From positions 1 to 33,472 of IMG/VR virus record IMGVR_UViG_3300044625_001067: a stretch of DNA of 33,472 nt; one strand, written 5' to 3'. This DNA comes from a virus. This document shows, in pieces, positions 1-7,433 of the stretch. The notes beneath the pieces are model-generated. The model was not told where the DNA came from. It saw only the letters and a list, made by a program, of their open reading frames with translations, and searched no databases. Within the stretch, counting starts at the first letter, position 1, and each line of letters begins with the position of its first letter. A program made the position numbers and the translations under genes.

Positions 1-495
1 GGAAGCGCTGCAAAAGTGCAGACCACTGCACAAATGTGCAACGGCTGTTTCAACGCAGACGAGTTTCCGGCGCTGCCCGTTTCAATTGCTGCGCTAACGT
101 CGGCAAATCTTATGTATGCTACAACCAATGCACGGCGGATTCCGCCATTCCCAAGCTCAACAGCAGGGATAACAAATATTAACGGACTGGTGCAAGGTAT
201 GCCTAATTTGCAAGAGCTGCCGGTAATCAATATGGCCGGAGCATCTAGCGCCGGAAACGGCAGTCTTACTGGTGGGCAGTCGGCCCCATCGCTGAAGCGC
301 ATGCGTATTTCAGGGATGCGGTTTTCGTTTAGCGTGGCAAACTTTCAGCTATCAGCGGCGGCTCTAAATGAAATCTTCACGGGGCTGCCAACCGTCGTAG
401 GACAAACAATTACGGTGACGGGTAATTATGGCACTAGCCAGGGCGGGTATAACCCTCTTATTGCAACAATGAAAGGTTGGACGGTGACGACATGA
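1..495 (+). CDS. Tail fibre / LRR-like structural protein, C-terminal part
   Basis: The reading frame is open to the left edge, so the 5' end is missing; the first in-window starts (GTG 16, ATG 34) are probably internal. The last 165 residues include a leucine-rich-like segment (NLQELPVINMAG) and a closing block with LSAAALNEIFTGL, QTITVTGN and MKGWTV. That closing block resembles the C-termini of BspA-like LRR tail or adhesin proteins seen in phages, where it would form part of a receptor-binding fibre. It overlaps the next gene by ATGA. The family assignment comes from remembered motif resemblance, not from a search. Confidence 0.6.
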   Translation, partial: GSAAKVQTTAQMCNGCFNADEFPALPVSIAALTSANLMYATTNARRIPPFPSSTAGITNINGLVQGMPNLQELPVINMAGASSAGNGSLTGGQSAPSLKRMRISGMRFSFSVANFQLSAAALNEIFTGLPTVVGQTITVTGNYGTSQGGYNPLIATMKGWTVTT

Positions 496-1004
496 CCAAC
501 ACAGCAGGCTTCTACAAATTCGAAAATGACGAGCTAAGGTACGCCAGTACCTCAGTACATGCACCCAACTTCACTTTGGTTGAAGCCAATCACGCCAACT
601 ACAATTATCCGGTCGAAGGTTGGTACTACTTTAACTCCTACGAAGACGCTGAAGCTTATTTTGAATTGAACGGCGCTAGTAACACCGATTGGGCGGGGTT
701 TCGGCACGCTATCCTGACCGAAAACGGCTATGTAGACGCATTGGCACGGGCTCTGGATTCTGAAAACAATAGCGCCAGGCTCGCGGTAACTTTTTCTCAT
801 TCTCGCCTTGACCGATTTCAGGATAAAGGGGACTTTGCCGAATACTTGCAAGGACTGCTTCTGATTGTTTCTGTACAACCTGATGAGTATAAAGCGCCTT
901 TGATTGAGGAATTTTTAGCCCTGTCGCAAAGGTTTAACTTGCCAGCGGCGTTCATGACTGCGCTTTATCAGGCCATAGTTGCTATAACGCCCTCCAGCGC
1001 CTAG
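492..1004 (+). CDS. Putative tail-fibre assembly-like protein
   Basis: 170 aa. The ATG at 492 overlaps the TGA of the upstream fibre gene (ATGA), which favours it over the TTG at 477. The N-terminus (FYKFENDELRYA, then YNYPVEGWYYFNS followed by an acidic helix) has the look of small proteins that follow tail-fibre genes and act as chaperones or assembly factors. The C-terminal half is helical and hydrophobic. Position immediately after the fibre gene is the main support; no catalytic motif is visible. Confidence 0.5.
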   Translation: MTNTAGFYKFENDELRYASTSVHAPNFTLVEANHANYNYPVEGWYYFNSYEDAEAYFELNGASNTDWAGFRHAILTENGYVDALARALDSENNSARLAVTFSHSRLDRFQDKGDFAEYLQGLLLIVSVQPDEYKAPLIEEFLALSQRFNLPAAFMTALYQAIVAITPSSA

Positions 1005-1006
1005 AT

Positions 1007-1129
1007 ATGGAACTAAAACTTTTTGTAATAATGACCGTGGCGCACCTGGTTCTGTTCCCCGCAGCGTGGTGGGTACTCACTAAACCTGATGCGATTCGGC
1101 GCTGGATGGCTGAAAGGTTGAAATCGTGA
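1007..1129 (+). CDS. Micro membrane protein (40 aa)
   Basis: Starts two bases after the previous stop. One strongly hydrophobic stretch (about residues 5-24, LFVIMTVAHLVLFPAAWWVL) is followed by a basic amphipathic tail (RRWMAERLKS), the pattern of a single-pass inner-membrane peptide with the tail in the cytoplasm. Its place behind tail genes would allow a lysis-related role such as a holin- or spanin-like peptide, but nothing in the sequence proves this. Confidence 0.5.
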   Translation: MELKLFVIMTVAHLVLFPAAWWVLTKPDAIRRWMAERLKS

Positions 1130-1209
1130 GTACTCAACTAGCCACTAGACCCGAAACAGAGCGACGTCACCGTTGTTCTCGAAAGCGTCCGGGTTACTTA
1201 CAGAAGTAA
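1126..1209 (+). CDS. Possible 27-aa basic peptide
   Basis: GTG start overlapping the previous stop (GTGA) and ending at TAA 1207-1209. The product is rich in Arg, Lys and His (RRHRCSRKR). The overlap fits the coupled style of this genome, but length and composition alone cannot establish that it is translated. Confidence 0.22.
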   Translation: MSTQLATRPETERRHRCSRKRPGYLQK

Positions 1210-1218
1210 AGAAAGATC

Positions 1219-1266
1219 AGTAAACGAAGTTTACTCTTACCCTTAGCCTTGAAACTAAGTTCAAGG
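1219..1266 (+). other. Two successive hairpins before the glycosyltransferase gene
   Basis: AGTAAAC-gaa-GTTTACT (1219-1235) and CCTTGAA-actaag-TTCAAGG (1247-1266) are both perfect 7-bp stems. Neither has a T-run. They lie between the tail module and the glycosyltransferase start at 1287, and could be an mRNA processing or protective structure, or operators. Confidence 0.4.
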
Positions 1267-1286
1267 CAAGGCAAATTCACCTGAAG

Positions 1287-2363
1287 ATGAAACCTACACT
1301 CCACCTAATCGGAATTTTTCACACACAACCTACTCAGGCGTATAGTCACTGTGCATTCACCGGAAAGGCCATGCGCTTTCCAAGGATGATGATGGCGCAA
1401 GGGTACAACGTAATCGAGTACGCGAATGAAGGTTCTGAGGCGAATGCATCGGAGCACGTTACAATGCTGACGGCAGACGAATTTGACAGACTATACGGCA
1501 ACCGCGACGATCGGGAATTCCATGGAGACGACGCCACAATTGGAACAGAGGGTCACCAACTCTTTGAGTCTCGTATAATTCCTGCGCTTCACGACCGTGT
1601 AAGACCTCGCGACATTATCTGCCACCCGTTTGGTCACGCCCACTCCGCTTTGCTGAGCGAGTTTCCCTCAAGTACACACGTTGAAACCGGTATTGGGTAC
1701 CCTACAACAATGCAGGGAACAAAGAAGATATACGAGTCCTACGCCTGGATGCACTATCACCAGGGGAAAGAGGGGAGGAACGGTGAGAACTACGAGTGGG
1801 TTATTCCCAATTATTTTGACACAAGCGAGTGGGAACCTTCGTTTGAAAACGGCAACTATCTCGCATTCCTGGGAAGAATAACCCCACTGAAAGGTCTTGA
1901 CACAATCAAGGCACTCGCAGACTACAGTCCCTGGAAAATCCGCTTGGCCGGACAAGGAGATCCAACACCTTGGGAACACCCTAACATTGAGTACGTGGGG
2001 CCACTCAAGGGCAAAGAACGTAGTACGTTCCTACGAAACGCACGTGCCTGCTTAATGCCGACCACCTTTACAGAACCGTTCGGGGGGTCTGGGGTTGAAG
2101 GAATGCTCTGCGGAACTCCTTTAATATCCGTAGACTACGGTGCCTTCACAGAGACCGTTGTCGAAGGTGTTACTGGATTCCGGTGTCACACTCTTCAAGA
2201 CTGGGTGAATGCTTTGCATAACGCAGGGGTCCTGGACCGCAAGAGGATACACGAGATTTCGGCAGCAAAGTACAGCCTGGACGTGTGCGGGAAGAAGTAC
2301 GCCAGAGTATTTTCCGACTTGGACAATTTGTGGGATGAAGGTTGGTATACTTTGAGTGTCTAA
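1287..2363 (+). CDS. GT4-family glycosyltransferase
   Basis: 358 aa, the usual size for a GT-B fold enzyme. The C-terminal Rossmann domain has the group 1 signatures: FLGRITPLKGL (donor-site loop), LAGQGD, EYVGPL, and the EX7E-type motif in FTEPFGGSGVEGMLCGTP, followed by GVTGF. The enzyme would transfer a sugar from a nucleotide donor to an unknown acceptor, possibly DNA bases, virion proteins or host surface glycan. Cyanophages often carry such genes near tail genes. ATG 1287 is preceded by the paired hairpins and ends directly against the next ORF. Confidence 0.85.
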   Translation: MKPTLHLIGIFHTQPTQAYSHCAFTGKAMRFPRMMMAQGYNVIEYANEGSEANASEHVTMLTADEFDRLYGNRDDREFHGDDATIGTEGHQLFESRIIPALHDRVRPRDIICHPFGHAHSALLSEFPSSTHVETGIGYPTTMQGTKKIYESYAWMHYHQGKEGRNGENYEWVIPNYFDTSEWEPSFENGNYLAFLGRITPLKGLDTIKALADYSPWKIRLAGQGDPTPWEHPNIEYVGPLKGKERSTFLRNARACLMPTTFTEPFGGSGVEGMLCGTPLISVDYGAFTETVVEGVTGFRCHTLQDWVNALHNAGVLDRKRIHEISAAKYSLDVCGKKYARVFSDLDNLWDEGWYTLSV

Positions 2364-2402
2364 ATGGGGGTAAAATACCCTGTAAGAAGTGCTCAACCGA
2401 CC

Positions 2403-3023
2403 ATGGTTATGGACCGCAACCCTTCGTTCGCAAGAGACGAAAACTTTGAGATAAGTGCAAGGAAAGTAACAGATATGCTGTGGGAAGCTTCGAGAGGGGA
2501 CCTTGCTTCTATTCCGAACAGCTACGTTGAGGGCCTCTCCCACGACTACTCCGACGGTTCTGTGTCACTCTTGAATCTACTCAACCGTGTCACACTCACT
2601 GAGAAAACCTACGAGGAGTTTTCCGAGGTTGTTGAGCGTCTAATTTACACTCAGGATTCGGATTGGCCCGCGAAAGACAGCATCCTTGAAGTCCAGGCAG
2701 AAAAGCTTCTCCACGACTCTTGCGGCGAGGGTCTCAGCTTCAGCGAACTCGACTTTGATCTCAGCTTTGCCGAAACGGGCAACATGTCAGACAAGATCGA
2801 GCTTTTCCTTAAAAAGGTAATTTCCTCTGTCTACCTCGACGGTGTGTCGAGTGTCACGGACAGGGATGGAAACCCCCCAAACGAAAGTAACAGCTACCTC
2901 CAGTCCCCAGATGGGAAGTCCTTTTCCGGCACCTTCTTTGACAACTCGGACTCTGAAAAACCCAAAAAGTTTGACTTTGAGATAAATAAGGGATCAAAGG
3001 GGGACTGGACAATTAAGTATTAA
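2403..3023 (+). CDS. Hypothetical acidic protein
   Basis: 206 aa from ATG 2403 (context ACCATGG, like many starts here); an in-frame ATG at 2364, directly after the previous stop, would add 13 residues. Acidic, with an N-terminal helical part and a C-terminal Gly/Asp/Ser/Lys-rich part that may form beta structure (SPDGKSFSGTFFDNSD). No enzyme motif seen. The short palindrome GGGTA-aaa-TACCC lies just after 2364 and could mark a control site, which supports the later start. Confidence 0.6.
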   Translation: MVMDRNPSFARDENFEISARKVTDMLWEASRGDLASIPNSYVEGLSHDYSDGSVSLLNLLNRVTLTEKTYEEFSEVVERLIYTQDSDWPAKDSILEVQAEKLLHDSCGEGLSFSELDFDLSFAETGNMSDKIELFLKKVISSVYLDGVSSVTDRDGNPPNESNSYLQSPDGKSFSGTFFDNSDSEKPKKFDFEINKGSKGDWTIKY

Positions 3024-3030
3024 GTGTCTG

Positions 3031-3066
3031 GAGAACGGTTCTCACCCCACAGAAAAGGGGTAAAAC
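3031..3066 (+). promoter_or_regulatory. Diverged promoter module before the Dps-like gene
   Basis: GAGAAC-G-GTTCTC (3031-3043) is followed by CCCC-acagaaaa-GGGG (3045-3060) and TAAAAC (3061-3066). Layout and downstream sequence (CTCAGTCGAGTCACT, compare TTCAGTTGAGACACT after P3) match the P1-P24 modules, but the -35 (about GTTCTC 3038-3043) is poor. Probably a decayed or specialised member of the family. Confidence 0.45.
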
Positions 3067-3088
3067 TCAGTCGAGTCACTGGAACACA

Positions 3089-3526
3089 ATGGAAGAAAAT
3101 TTCACGGTATACGCGAATAAGGCCCTTAAGTCTCTCAATGACGCAATAGTTGTCAGCCGATTGTCGCACTGGAACGTGAGAGGGCCAAATTTCTACGAGT
3201 GCCACCTTCTTTTCGAAAGAATTTACACCGACCTTTCCGAACAAATTGATGGCCTTGTTGAGAGCCTAAGAGCGTTTCAGCACAACCCCGACTTCGCACT
3301 CTTCAGTGGCCCTGGAATCTCGATGCAGAACTACGACTGCCGCTTCTTGGCCGAGCTTTCCCTTGACTTTTTAATGTCCCTGATCGCCACCCTGGCCCTA
3401 TTCTTCGAATTTGTTGAGAGCATCGAGGGTGACCCCCGTCTGGTCGCACTTTCCAATCGCATTCAAGGCATCTCTGACGCGGTTCTTACGGACCAGTACC
3501 TCCTTCAAGCTTACCTTGGAATGTGA
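3089..3526 (+). CDS. Dps-like ferritin / DNA-protection protein
   Basis: 145 aa, slightly short for Dps (usually 150-170). The segment SHWNVRGPNF...ECHLLFERIYTDLSEQIDGLVESL carries the four Dps ferroxidase ligands in register: His27, His39, Asp54 and Glu58. The family forms 12-subunit shells that oxidise and store iron and can bind DNA. In a phage it could shield DNA from oxidative damage, sequester iron or be packaged. It forms its own unit behind a diverged promoter module. Only the second half departs from typical Dps sequences. Confidence 0.8.
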   Translation: MEENFTVYANKALKSLNDAIVVSRLSHWNVRGPNFYECHLLFERIYTDLSEQIDGLVESLRAFQHNPDFALFSGPGISMQNYDCRFLAELSLDFLMSLIATLALFFEFVESIEGDPRLVALSNRIQGISDAVLTDQYLLQAYLGM

Positions 3527-3581
3527 GCCCTTTACCGACGTGTCGAGGCGCTAAGCTAGTCTCAGCTACTCGAGAACTATT

Positions 3582-3854
3582 ATGTATTTGGTTGTTCGCG
3601 TTGATGGCCGAGTGTGGGATGGCTTCGGATGGAACGTAAAAGGCAAGAAGTTCTTCACAGTGGCCAGTGCAACCCGCTCTCTGCATGAGAATGGCGAAGG
3701 TGTCGAAAAGGCTGAGATTCGGCCTGCAGAGGGAATTCTGCACGAGTGGGCATCGCCTGCAGTACCATCCAATGAGCGCTGGCTGCACGAACCCTCGGCT
3801 GCAGCAGACCTGCAAGCCGCGATGGCCTGGTCCGTCAGCCAAGACTTAAAATGA
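3582..3854 (+). CDS. Hypothetical protein (90 aa)
   Basis: First gene of an overlapping trio: its TGA overlaps the next ATG (ATGA, 3851). The N-terminus is beta-like (MYLVVRVDGRVWDGFGWNVKGKKFFTVASATRSLHENG), recalling small phage proteins that adopt a compact sheet; the rest is Ala/Glu/Trp-rich helix. No motif that assigns a role. Confidence 0.6.
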   Translation: MYLVVRVDGRVWDGFGWNVKGKKFFTVASATRSLHENGEGVEKAEIRPAEGILHEWASPAVPSNERWLHEPSAAADLQAAMAWSVSQDLK

Positions 3855-4039
3855 TACCACCAAGAAACTTCCCACCAGGTGTCCTAAAGCTGGTTGAAAT
3901 CGAGGGAAACCAGATAGTGAAGACACATGCAGAGTGGCCGTCAACTTCTCGGTACAGAAGCAAACTACAAAATATGAGAAATGACCTCCTTATGATTAAC
4001 CCTAAGTTGGACCTTCAAATTATCGAAAACAATGCTTGA
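3851..4039 (+). CDS. Hypothetical basic protein (62 aa)
   Basis: Starts in the ATGA overlap with 3582-3854 and overlaps the AbrB-like gene by eight bases, so the three are probably translationally coupled. Short and slightly basic (RYRSKLQNMRNDL). Function unknown; co-transcription with an AbrB-like protein could mean a shared regulatory or toxin-antitoxin-like role, but no toxin signature is visible. Confidence 0.5.
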   Translation: MIPPRNFPPGVLKLVEIEGNQIVKTHAEWPSTSRYRSKLQNMRNDLLMINPKLDLQIIENNA

Positions 4040-4217
4040 GCATAATAATGATAACCTTACAACGAAACTTTCTTCCGACGACAATGGTGACCTCATTCTT
4101 GACTTCCCTGAAGAGATCCTTCAAGCAGTTGGTTGGTCGGAAGGTGACACGCTCGGAATCGAGGTGTTCGCCGGACGAATCATTTTCCGAAAGATTGAAC
4201 CCGACGGCGATAGCTAA
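4032..4217 (+). CDS. AbrB/MazE-like swapped-hairpin protein
   Basis: 61 aa. The core GDLILDFPEEILQAVGWSEG-DTLGIEVFAGRIIFRKI follows the SpoVT/AbrB pattern: beta strand, (F)PxEhL helix, GW.EGD turn, then two strands. Such proteins dimerise and bind DNA as transition-state regulators or as antitoxins. Very similar small genes are frequent in cyanophages. It is the last member of the 3582-4217 overlapping set, with a 27-codon ORF following. Confidence 0.7.
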   Translation: MLEHNNDNLTTKLSSDDNGDLILDFPEEILQAVGWSEGDTLGIEVFAGRIIFRKIEPDGDS

Positions 4218-4224
4218 GTTGAAC

Positions 4225-4308
4225 ATGGACGTTTTGTTAAGGCTTTGCGAGTGTGAGACTGAGATTTCTCTGCGTGAAGCGTCGAAAAACCGTTGCGACG
4301 ATCTCTGA
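4225..4308 (+). CDS. Possible 27-aa peptide
   Basis: Seven bases after the AbrB-like gene; ATG in the context AACATGG. The product MDVLLRLCECETEISLREAS... is an amphipathic helix with two Cys. Spacing fits the same operon, and the unit ends before the hairpin and P1. Too short for any family call. Confidence 0.35.
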   Translation: MDVLLRLCECETEISLREASKNRCDDL

Positions 4309-4342
4309 TCTCTAGCCCTTGGCTCCTGCGACCTGGGGGCAA

Positions 4343-4358
4343 GGGGGTGGATTCCCCC
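4343..4358 (+). other. G/C hairpin upstream of P1
   Basis: GGGGG-tggatt-CCCCC, followed by further C and a G-rich stretch leading into P1. It lies just after the end of the AbrB-like operon and may help stop transcription, although no T-run follows directly. Confidence 0.35.
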
Positions 4359-4366
4359 CCTCGCTC

Positions 4367-4412
4367 GGGGGCGGTTTCCCGGCTTGTTTCTGCGGCGCAT
4401 AACCGCTATAGT
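4367..4412 (+). promoter_or_regulatory. Promoter module P1
   Basis: GGGCGGTTTCCCGGC, then -35 TTGTTT (4384-4389), 17-bp spacer, -10 TATAGT (4407-4412). The spacer palindrome is weak (TGCGGCGCA). The start (GTG 4436) lies 24 bp past the -10, with no Shine-Dalgarno sequence. Confidence 0.8.
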
Positions 4413-4435
4413 TACTTCAGTCTACGCAACCGACT

Positions 4436-4618
4436 GTGAAAAAGTCCACCCTTGACCTCTTTGAGGATAAAGCTCAGAAGGAAGACGAGCTTAAATTTGC
4501 ACTCTGCGAAGAGTTTGCATCTGAGATGGAATTGCCTGTAGACTACGTCTACGCTGAGTTTGTGGACCCCAACACCACCTCTTTACAAGAGGTTAAGTCA
4601 GTCCTTGATTCTTTCTAG
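4436..4618 (+). CDS. Hypothetical acidic protein (60 aa)
   Basis: GTG start placed 24 bp after the P1 -10; the only alternative in-frame start (ATG, residue 31) would remove half the protein. Acidic and helical (LDLFEDKAQKEDELKFALCEEF), ending LQEVKSVLDSF. First gene of the P1 unit. No recognised domain. Confidence 0.55.
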   Translation: MKKSTLDLFEDKAQKEDELKFALCEEFASEMELPVDYVYAEFVDPNTTSLQEVKSVLDSF

Positions 4619-4655
4619 GCTGCTTCGCAACGCTACCCCAACCAACTTCCCTGCA

Positions 4656-4781
4656 ATGCCTGACACTTTAGACTTTAGTGGAAACCTTGTGACCTTTTTA
4701 GGTCTCATCGGTGTTACATCCACGCTCGTTATCTACGTGGTGGTATCAAGAACTTTCTGGTCTTCACCTTTTCGGCGTTAG
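4656..4781 (+). CDS. Micro membrane protein (41 aa)
   Basis: ATG in the context GCAATGCC. A single hydrophobic helix (about residues 10-30, LVTFLGLIGVTSTLVIYVVV) ends in a short basic tail (FWSSPFRR), so probably N-out, C-in. Size and shape recall small photosystem or cytochrome subunits, but no family-specific residues support that. Lies between two other small genes of the P1 unit. Confidence 0.5.
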   Translation: MPDTLDFSGNLVTFLGLIGVTSTLVIYVVVSRTFWSSPFRR

Positions 4782-4822
4782 CTCTCCGCAGTAACTTCGC
4801 AAAGACACACAACCACTCGGCC

Positions 4823-4966
4823 ATGAGACTCAATTATTTCAACCTTCTAGCCACTCTCTGCATTGGGGCACTCGGCAGCTTAATGTTCCCACACGCCATT
4901 TTCCTGTTTGCCTTTGTTAATGGGTTTTGCGGTAGCACTTTGTACCCCATTGTTGAGTTTGAGTAG
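4823..4966 (+). CDS. Micro membrane protein (47 aa)
   Basis: ATG in the context GCCATGA, ending at TAG 4964-4966. Almost wholly hydrophobic with two possible short membrane segments (about residues 6-21 and 24-36, the second FLFAFVNGFCG). Second consecutive membrane peptide in the P1 unit. Role unknown. Confidence 0.45.
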   Translation: MRLNYFNLLATLCIGALGSLMFPHAIFLFAFVNGFCGSTLYPIVEFE

Positions 4967-5049
4967 CACTAAGGAGCACTGAAGACGCTCGAATGCCTGT
5001 ACAAGGCCCCCACCTAAACACTCCGCACCCTTGTTGCGCCCCAAGCAAA

Positions 5050-5217
5050 ATGGCAAGCTTCACCGACGAACGTTACATGGACCTGGCTACGGAAATTTAC
5101 CTTCACCTTATCCGGGAGAGTGGACCTCATGCACTTCTTGACTTCGAACTGAGGGAACTAGCTAAAAGGGCAGACGATGCTGCAGCTGCTCTGGCGGATC
5201 GATTCCTGGAGGAATGA
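5050..5217 (+). CDS. Hypothetical helical protein (55 aa)
   Basis: ATG 5050 gives a compact helical protein (TDERYMDLATEIYLHLIRESG...LRELAKRADDAAAALADRFLEE). An in-frame ATG at 4993 would add 19 residues rich in Pro and Cys that look non-coding. The TGA overlaps the next start (ATGA, 5214), so the two are coupled. Strongly amphipathic, perhaps a dimerising helix pair. Confidence 0.6.
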   Translation: MASFTDERYMDLATEIYLHLIRESGPHALLDFELRELAKRADDAAAALADRFLEE

Positions 5218-5582
5218 GCCAACCTTGCATGAAAACATACCAATTTTGGTACGGATCCCCGCACGGTGATGGGTCAGAAGTTCACTATAGATCAAACCAC
5301 CAGCCGGTGTTCGAGTGCTACTGCGAAGGAATTGAAGAAGCAGTGAAGCTATTTGAAGCACAAACACAAAAGTCCTTCATGAGAGGGTACAGCATAAGTG
5401 TTGATTCGGACTTAAGCTTCCCGGAAGTGAACTACTACGATCGCCCGAACTTTGCACCTGTAAAGGGTTTCAGGGGTGTGAGTAGACTACGTTTGAGGTT
5501 AAGCTTTAAGCTATGGTGCGCCTACCGAGAAATTGTACATAGTTGGAGAGCTGGGGCCGGTTTCCCGCCCTTGCTATCTTGA
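5214..5582 (+). CDS. Hypothetical protein whose 3' end overlaps promoter P2
   Basis: 122 aa, ATGA-coupled to the upstream gene. The first part has aromatic strands and a helix (YQFWYGSPHGDGSE...CEGIEEAVKLFEAQ), like small phage proteins that modify an amino-acid pattern around a domain of unknown function. The last residues (AGAGFPPLLS) are encoded by the P2 hairpin and -35, so the original gene end was probably altered when P2 arrived. Function unknown. Confidence 0.6.
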   Translation: MSQPCMKTYQFWYGSPHGDGSEVHYRSNHQPVFECYCEGIEEAVKLFEAQTQKSFMRGYSISVDSDLSFPEVNYYDRPNFAPVKGFRGVSRLRLRLSFKLWCAYREIVHSWRAGAGFPPLLS

Positions 5583-5599
5583 GCAGAAAGCGGTATAGT
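5553..5599 (+). promoter_or_regulatory. Promoter module P2
   Basis: GGGCCGGTTTCCCGCCC hairpin, -35 TTGCTA (5571-5576), 17-bp spacer containing GAGCAGAAAGCGG, -10 TATAGT (5594-5599). The spacer keeps the right arm GCAGAAA while the left arm is lost. Drives the 5632 unit. Confidence 0.78.
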
Positions 5600-5631
5600 A
5601 GAGTCAGTTAACCCACCTTTGGCCAACAGCC

Positions 5632-5883
5632 ATGAACACCTCTAAACTGTGTCCCAACGCTCAAGAGCTGTACGACGCCGCAGAATCCACACTTAAGCAA
5701 TTTGGGATCCCCGAGGATACCCTTCGCACAGCGTTGGCCGCTGCCCTACACCGTCTTTCAGACAAGTGGGAGAGGGAAATTGGAATTTTCAATAACAAAC
5801 CAAAAACTGAGTTTATACGTGGGATCACAAACTGTACGACCTCTTTGACAGAGATTGCTGACGACTTAGATGGAAAGTCCTGA
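5632..5883 (+). CDS. Hypothetical protein (83 aa)
   Basis: First gene after P2, 33 bp past the -10, context GCCATGA. Helical throughout, with AQELYDAAESTLKQFGIPEDTLRTALAAALHRLSDKWE as the clearest amphipathic block. No motif. Followed by further helical small proteins, perhaps an operon of host-takeover factors. Confidence 0.6.
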   Translation: MNTSKLCPNAQELYDAAESTLKQFGIPEDTLRTALAAALHRLSDKWEREIGIFNNKPKTEFIRGITNCTTSLTEIADDLDGKS

Positions 5884-5918
5884 TAACCATTTATACGGAC
5901 AAACCTGAAGATTACCAC

Positions 5919-6143
5919 ATGAAAAACACCACCTCAACCCACTCTGACAACTTGAGTCTTGAAGCTCAGCAAATTATGGACTTCATACAATTACGAGACT
6001 ACCAGAAAAGGCATGCTCAGCTAGTCGTCTCCGCTGCTTTCCAGGCTTTGGCTAACCTAACAAAGAGTGAAGTTTCCCGACTTACCCCTGAGTTACTAGA
6101 GACCCTCTCAAGAGAGTTTCAATGGAAAGCACAACACCTGTAA
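5919..6143 (+). CDS. Hypothetical helical protein (74 aa)
   Basis: ATG 5919 in the context CACATGA, 35 bp after the previous stop. Entirely helical with regularly spaced Leu and charged residues (LSLEAQQIMDFIQLRDYQKRHAQL...SRLTPELLETL). Possibly a small dimer. Part of the P2 unit. Confidence 0.6.
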   Translation: MKNTTSTHSDNLSLEAQQIMDFIQLRDYQKRHAQLVVSAAFQALANLTKSEVSRLTPELLETLSREFQWKAQHL

Positions 6144-6156
6144 CTACGTTGCATTG

Positions 6157-6357
6157 ATGACCACTCCCAAAATTAAGTATGAGATCACCCCCGAAGACGC
6201 ACGTAGAGTCGCACAAGCTCTTCGTAACGAGGCTCACCAACTCGAAAATGAGAGCGAACGTGCCTGTGAAAAGGGCTTCGACGACTACGGCACCTTGCTC
6301 TGGAAAGAGTGTTCCCTTCACAATAAGCTGGCTGATTACTTCTACCCCTTAGGTTAA
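6157..6357 (+). CDS. Hypothetical protein (66 aa)
   Basis: ATG 6157 is preferred over the adjacent TTG 6154. Helical, acidic: ITPEDARRVAQALRNEAHQLENESERACEKGFDDYGTLLWKE. The repeating Ala/Glu pattern suggests a helical hairpin. Function unknown; fourth-last gene of the P2 unit. Confidence 0.6.
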   Translation: MTTPKIKYEITPEDARRVAQALRNEAHQLENESERACEKGFDDYGTLLWKECSLHNKLADYFYPLG

Positions 6358-6389
6358 ACAACTAAAGCCCCTTAACCCTCGAGATTACT

Positions 6390-6500
6390 ATGGAAGTTCC
6401 AGTTTTGTTAGTGATTATCGTGTCCGCCGTTGCCGTTGCAGGTGTGGTGGCAACTTTAGTCCTGTACAATGTTCTTCAAGGTTTGACAAGGAGAAAATGA
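6390..6500 (+). CDS. Micro membrane protein (36 aa)
   Basis: One clear transmembrane helix (residues 3-26, VPVLLVIIVSAVAVAGVVAT) then a short positive tail (LTRRK), so probably N-out, C-in. Its TGA overlaps the next ATG (6497), showing it is part of the operon. Small enough to be missed by length-filtered gene callers. Confidence 0.55.
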   Translation: MEVPVLLVIIVSAVAVAGVVATLVLYNVLQGLTRRK

Positions 6501-6793
6501 CGATTGACCCCTACGGTAACCTTCGTTCTTTACAAGAGGTTAAAGCCGCAACACAAAAGGTAGTGAGTGCGTTTAGCCATCGTCACAACCCTGAAGCTGA
6601 CTCCGGCTTTAGCGCCCTTGCTGAGGCCATCCGTGTTGCAGCCCAGGAAGCTTCACCGGTAGAATACGGCTCACTATACGGTTTTCCTATGGAATACAAA
6701 TGCCATGTACGTGATGCCCTGAACCTAATCGCGTCTGAGCTGGACGCTCTGGCCCTGAAACGCGAATCCTTTCTAAGGCAAGGCTCTGACTGA
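6497..6793 (+). CDS. Hypothetical protein (98 aa)
   Basis: ATGA-coupled to the micro membrane protein. Helical, with ALAEAIRVAAQEASP and a C-terminal CHVRDALNLIASELDALALKRE helix. LRSLQEVKAAT at the N-terminus echoes SLQEVKSVLD at the end of 4436-4618, a possible trace of duplication. No function assigned. Confidence 0.6.
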   Translation: MTIDPYGNLRSLQEVKAATQKVVSAFSHRHNPEADSGFSALAEAIRVAAQEASPVEYGSLYGFPMEYKCHVRDALNLIASELDALALKRESFLRQGSD

Positions 6794-6869
6794 TTACTGT
6801 CGGGTAGTCCCACGCAGCTCTTAAGCGAAATCAGCACACACTTCTCAGGTTAAACACCCCCGTAGCCAA

Positions 6870-7433
6870 ATGTCTGGAAAGTTTTCGTTCAGCAAACTAG
6901 TTTTAGGTTTGACACGCCCCAAGGCGGTAACGTCAGGAGTCGTTGCGTACTACCTTCAACCACTCATACACGGCAACAACACCGCACTGAATATGCTATT
7001 TACAGCATTTTCCGTTCTAGCCTACTTAATTGCCATCCTGATTGTGGTGGTCGGAGATCCTTTTCTGATCCCACCGGGAAGCTGGAGGGTCGCCGAGGTG
7101 TACCGGGAACGTCTCAATAGACGATGGGCTCGCCACCAGGTACTCTTCCTGTCTTACCTTGTTACGCTCGGGCTTATTTTTATATCCGTGCTGGTGTTAA
7201 AAGCTGCTCCCACCCAAAGTATCTGGTTGGAACGAATATACCTGTTCCTTGGCATTCTCGCATTCTCCCATTCGCTGAGTATTCCAAGTGTTTTAATTGC
7301 TGCCCAAAGAGAGCGAATTGATTCTGTTATCGAGTCGAGGAGAAGGCAAGAAGGTATTGCCCCTCGAACCGATCTGGGAGAGGGGGGGACTTGGTTAGGG
7401 CGGTTTTCCACCCTTGTTTCTGCTCGGCAGTAA
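6870..7433 (+). CDS. Multi-pass membrane protein
   Basis: 187 aa with about four transmembrane helices (near residues 39-62, 89-110, 122-145 and a weaker N-terminal one near 18-32) and a basic cytoplasmic loop (VYRERLNRRWARHQ). A second charged segment (RERIDSVIESRRRQ) precedes the end. The final residues GRFSTLVSARQ come from P3, which lies inside the coding region. No transporter signature; could alter the host membrane or exclude other phages. Confidence 0.65.
   Translation: MSGKFSFSKLVLGLTRPKAVTSGVVAYYLQPLIHGNNTALNMLFTAFSVLAYLIAILIVVVGDPFLIPPGSWRVAEVYRERLNRRWARHQVLFLSYLVTLGLIFISVLVLKAAPTQSIWLERIYLFLGILAFSHSLSIPSVLIAAQRERIDSVIESRRRQEGIAPRTDLGEGGTWLGRFSTLVSARQ

Noticed and set aside
4656-4781. 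Photosystem small subunit
   Set aside because: Length and single helix fit, but none of the recognisable subunit residues are present.
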